Source: Nitrosovibrio sp. Nv4 (GTDB lineage: Bacteria > Pseudomonadota > Gammaproteobacteria > Burkholderiales > SG8-39). From it: a stretch of DNA of 49,563 bases. Below the pieces are notes generated by a model, which was not told the DNA's origin, did no database searches, and saw nothing but the letters and a program-made list of their open reading frames with translations. The DNA lies in the NCBI GenBank assembly GCA_945906765.1, contig CAMDRF010000010.1:1-49563 (forward strand), read 5' to 3'. Positions 48,510 through 49,563 of this stretch are shown here, in pieces. Numbering within the stretch: the stretch's first letter is position 1; every line of letters begins with the position of its first letter. The position numbers and the translations under genes were made by a program.

Positions 48510-48833
48510 ATGGAGCACTCGACAGAGGCTGAAAGCTCGGGACTGAAACTGAGCGCGTACGCCGCGAACCACCAGATCGACGTGCGCCGGCTGTATGAAG
48601 CCAAGCGCAAGCGTCCGCAACCGGCTGCTTCAAACTGGGCAGTTGTTCGCATCAAGCCAGACCCATCGGTGCAGGTCACGCCCAAGACGCGTGAGAGCGC
48701 GGCGCCAACTGTCATTGCCCTGCAAGCGCGGCTTGGCAACGGCGTCGTCTTGAGTTGGACCCACGACCAACGCAACGCGGATGTGCCATGCAGCGTGCTG
48801 CGCACCTTGGTGGCGCTGCCATGTTTCATCTGA
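48510..48833 (+). pseudogene. IS66-like accessory ORF (TnpA/OrfA-like) remnant
   Basis: SSGLKLSAYAANHQIDVRRLYEAKRKR...IALQARLGNGVVLSWTHD...VLRTLVALPC. Confidence 0.55.
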
Positions 48834-48990
48834 GCGCCAACCTGGCGGTGTACCTGCACCGCGGGACGATTGACTTTCGCAAGAGCATCAACGGCCTGTC
48901 GGCGATGGTTGTACGCCGTAGAGTCGCACGCACAGGACAACAACTTGAGCGCGTCCGAGCGCCTGCGCTAAACGTGTTTATCGCTGCCTG
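48824..48990 (+). pseudogene. IS66-like TnpB remnant (truncated)
   Basis: MFHLSANLAVYLHRGTIDFRKSINGLSAMVV matches the TnpB N-terminus, then degenerates. Confidence 0.65.
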
Positions 48991-49230
48991 CCCCCCCAAA
49001 CCCCACCGCACCACGAACTTCCGTTCATCAAGGTACGGGGGCGTTTTTGCCGTAATCCGAAAACTCACGCCGCCGTACTAAACCCGAAAAAGTCAGGAGG
49101 TTTTGAGACAAACGGGGTTTGAGACGTCTTTTGCGGAAAAATGACGCGGCCGCAGTCAGGAGGTTTAGCCGCTACGCCCCTCAGGACGCGGTGCCTGAAC
49201 GCCGCTTGAGCGAGTTGGAGGTCTAGGTAC

Positions 49231-49320
49231 TGGCGGAGAGGGAGGGATTCGAACCCCCGGTACCCTTGCGGGCACAACAGATTTCGAGTCTGCCGCAATC
49301 GACCACTCTGCCACCTCTCC
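49231..49320 (-). tRNA. tRNA-Ser (CGA anticodon), 90 nt with encoded CCA
   Basis: GGAGAGGTGGCAGAGTGGTCGATTGCGGCAGACTCGAAATCTGTTGTGCCCGCAAGGGTACCGGGGGTTCGAATCCCTCCCTCTCCGCCA; pairing acceptor, CAGA/TCTG anticodon stem, long variable arm. Confidence 0.96.
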
Positions 49321-49359
49321 GCGGCCCCGCCTCAGGTTCGCAGCGGGGGACGGATTTTA

Positions 49360-49563
<204 letters not shown>

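Larger units (their letters stand above)
42029..49230. mobile_element. tRNA-Ser-associated genomic island (~7.2 kb), no integrase visible
   Basis: Flanked by tRNA-Ser 3'-end direct repeats; contains TA module, AT-rich exporter operon and IS66-like debris in an otherwise GC-rich chromosome. Confidence 0.8.

Overview
This is a ~49.6 kb, mostly high-GC proteobacterial (probably betaproteobacterial) chromosomal segment. It is dominated by core genes: folA (partial), a PLP decarboxylase, dcd, apbC/mrp, metG, dnaE, purM, hda, pcnB, folK, a PHA locus (phaC-phaA-phaB-phaB-phaR followed by rimO and a second thiolase), pgeF, rluD, bamD, denD, a DinG-type helicase, an Fe3+ ABC transporter, a CoxL-like molybdenum hydroxylase subunit, and tRNA-Ser(CGA) plus serS (partial). 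The main accessory element is a ~7.2 kb island (about 42029-49230). It is bounded by a degenerate 48-bp copy of the tRNA-Ser 3' end (41981-42028) and the intact tRNA-Ser (49231-49320). It carries a higBA-type toxin-antitoxin pair, IS66-like debris, and an AT-rich four-gene DevBCA/TolC-type exporter. The exporter's ATPase has a C-terminal cyclic-nucleotide-binding domain. Other points of interest: a rimO reading frame with no ATG/GTG/TTG start (apparent AUA start behind a Shine-Dalgarno-like AAGGCGG), a perfect 29-bp palindrome between divergent Fe-transporter genes, a G-quadruplex-capable tract upstream of phaC, a frameshifted PIN toxin overlapping dcd, and several gene remnants (SulP, pilin, ABC substrate-binding protein, secretin-like). 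All family calls come from reading the translated sequence; no database search was possible.
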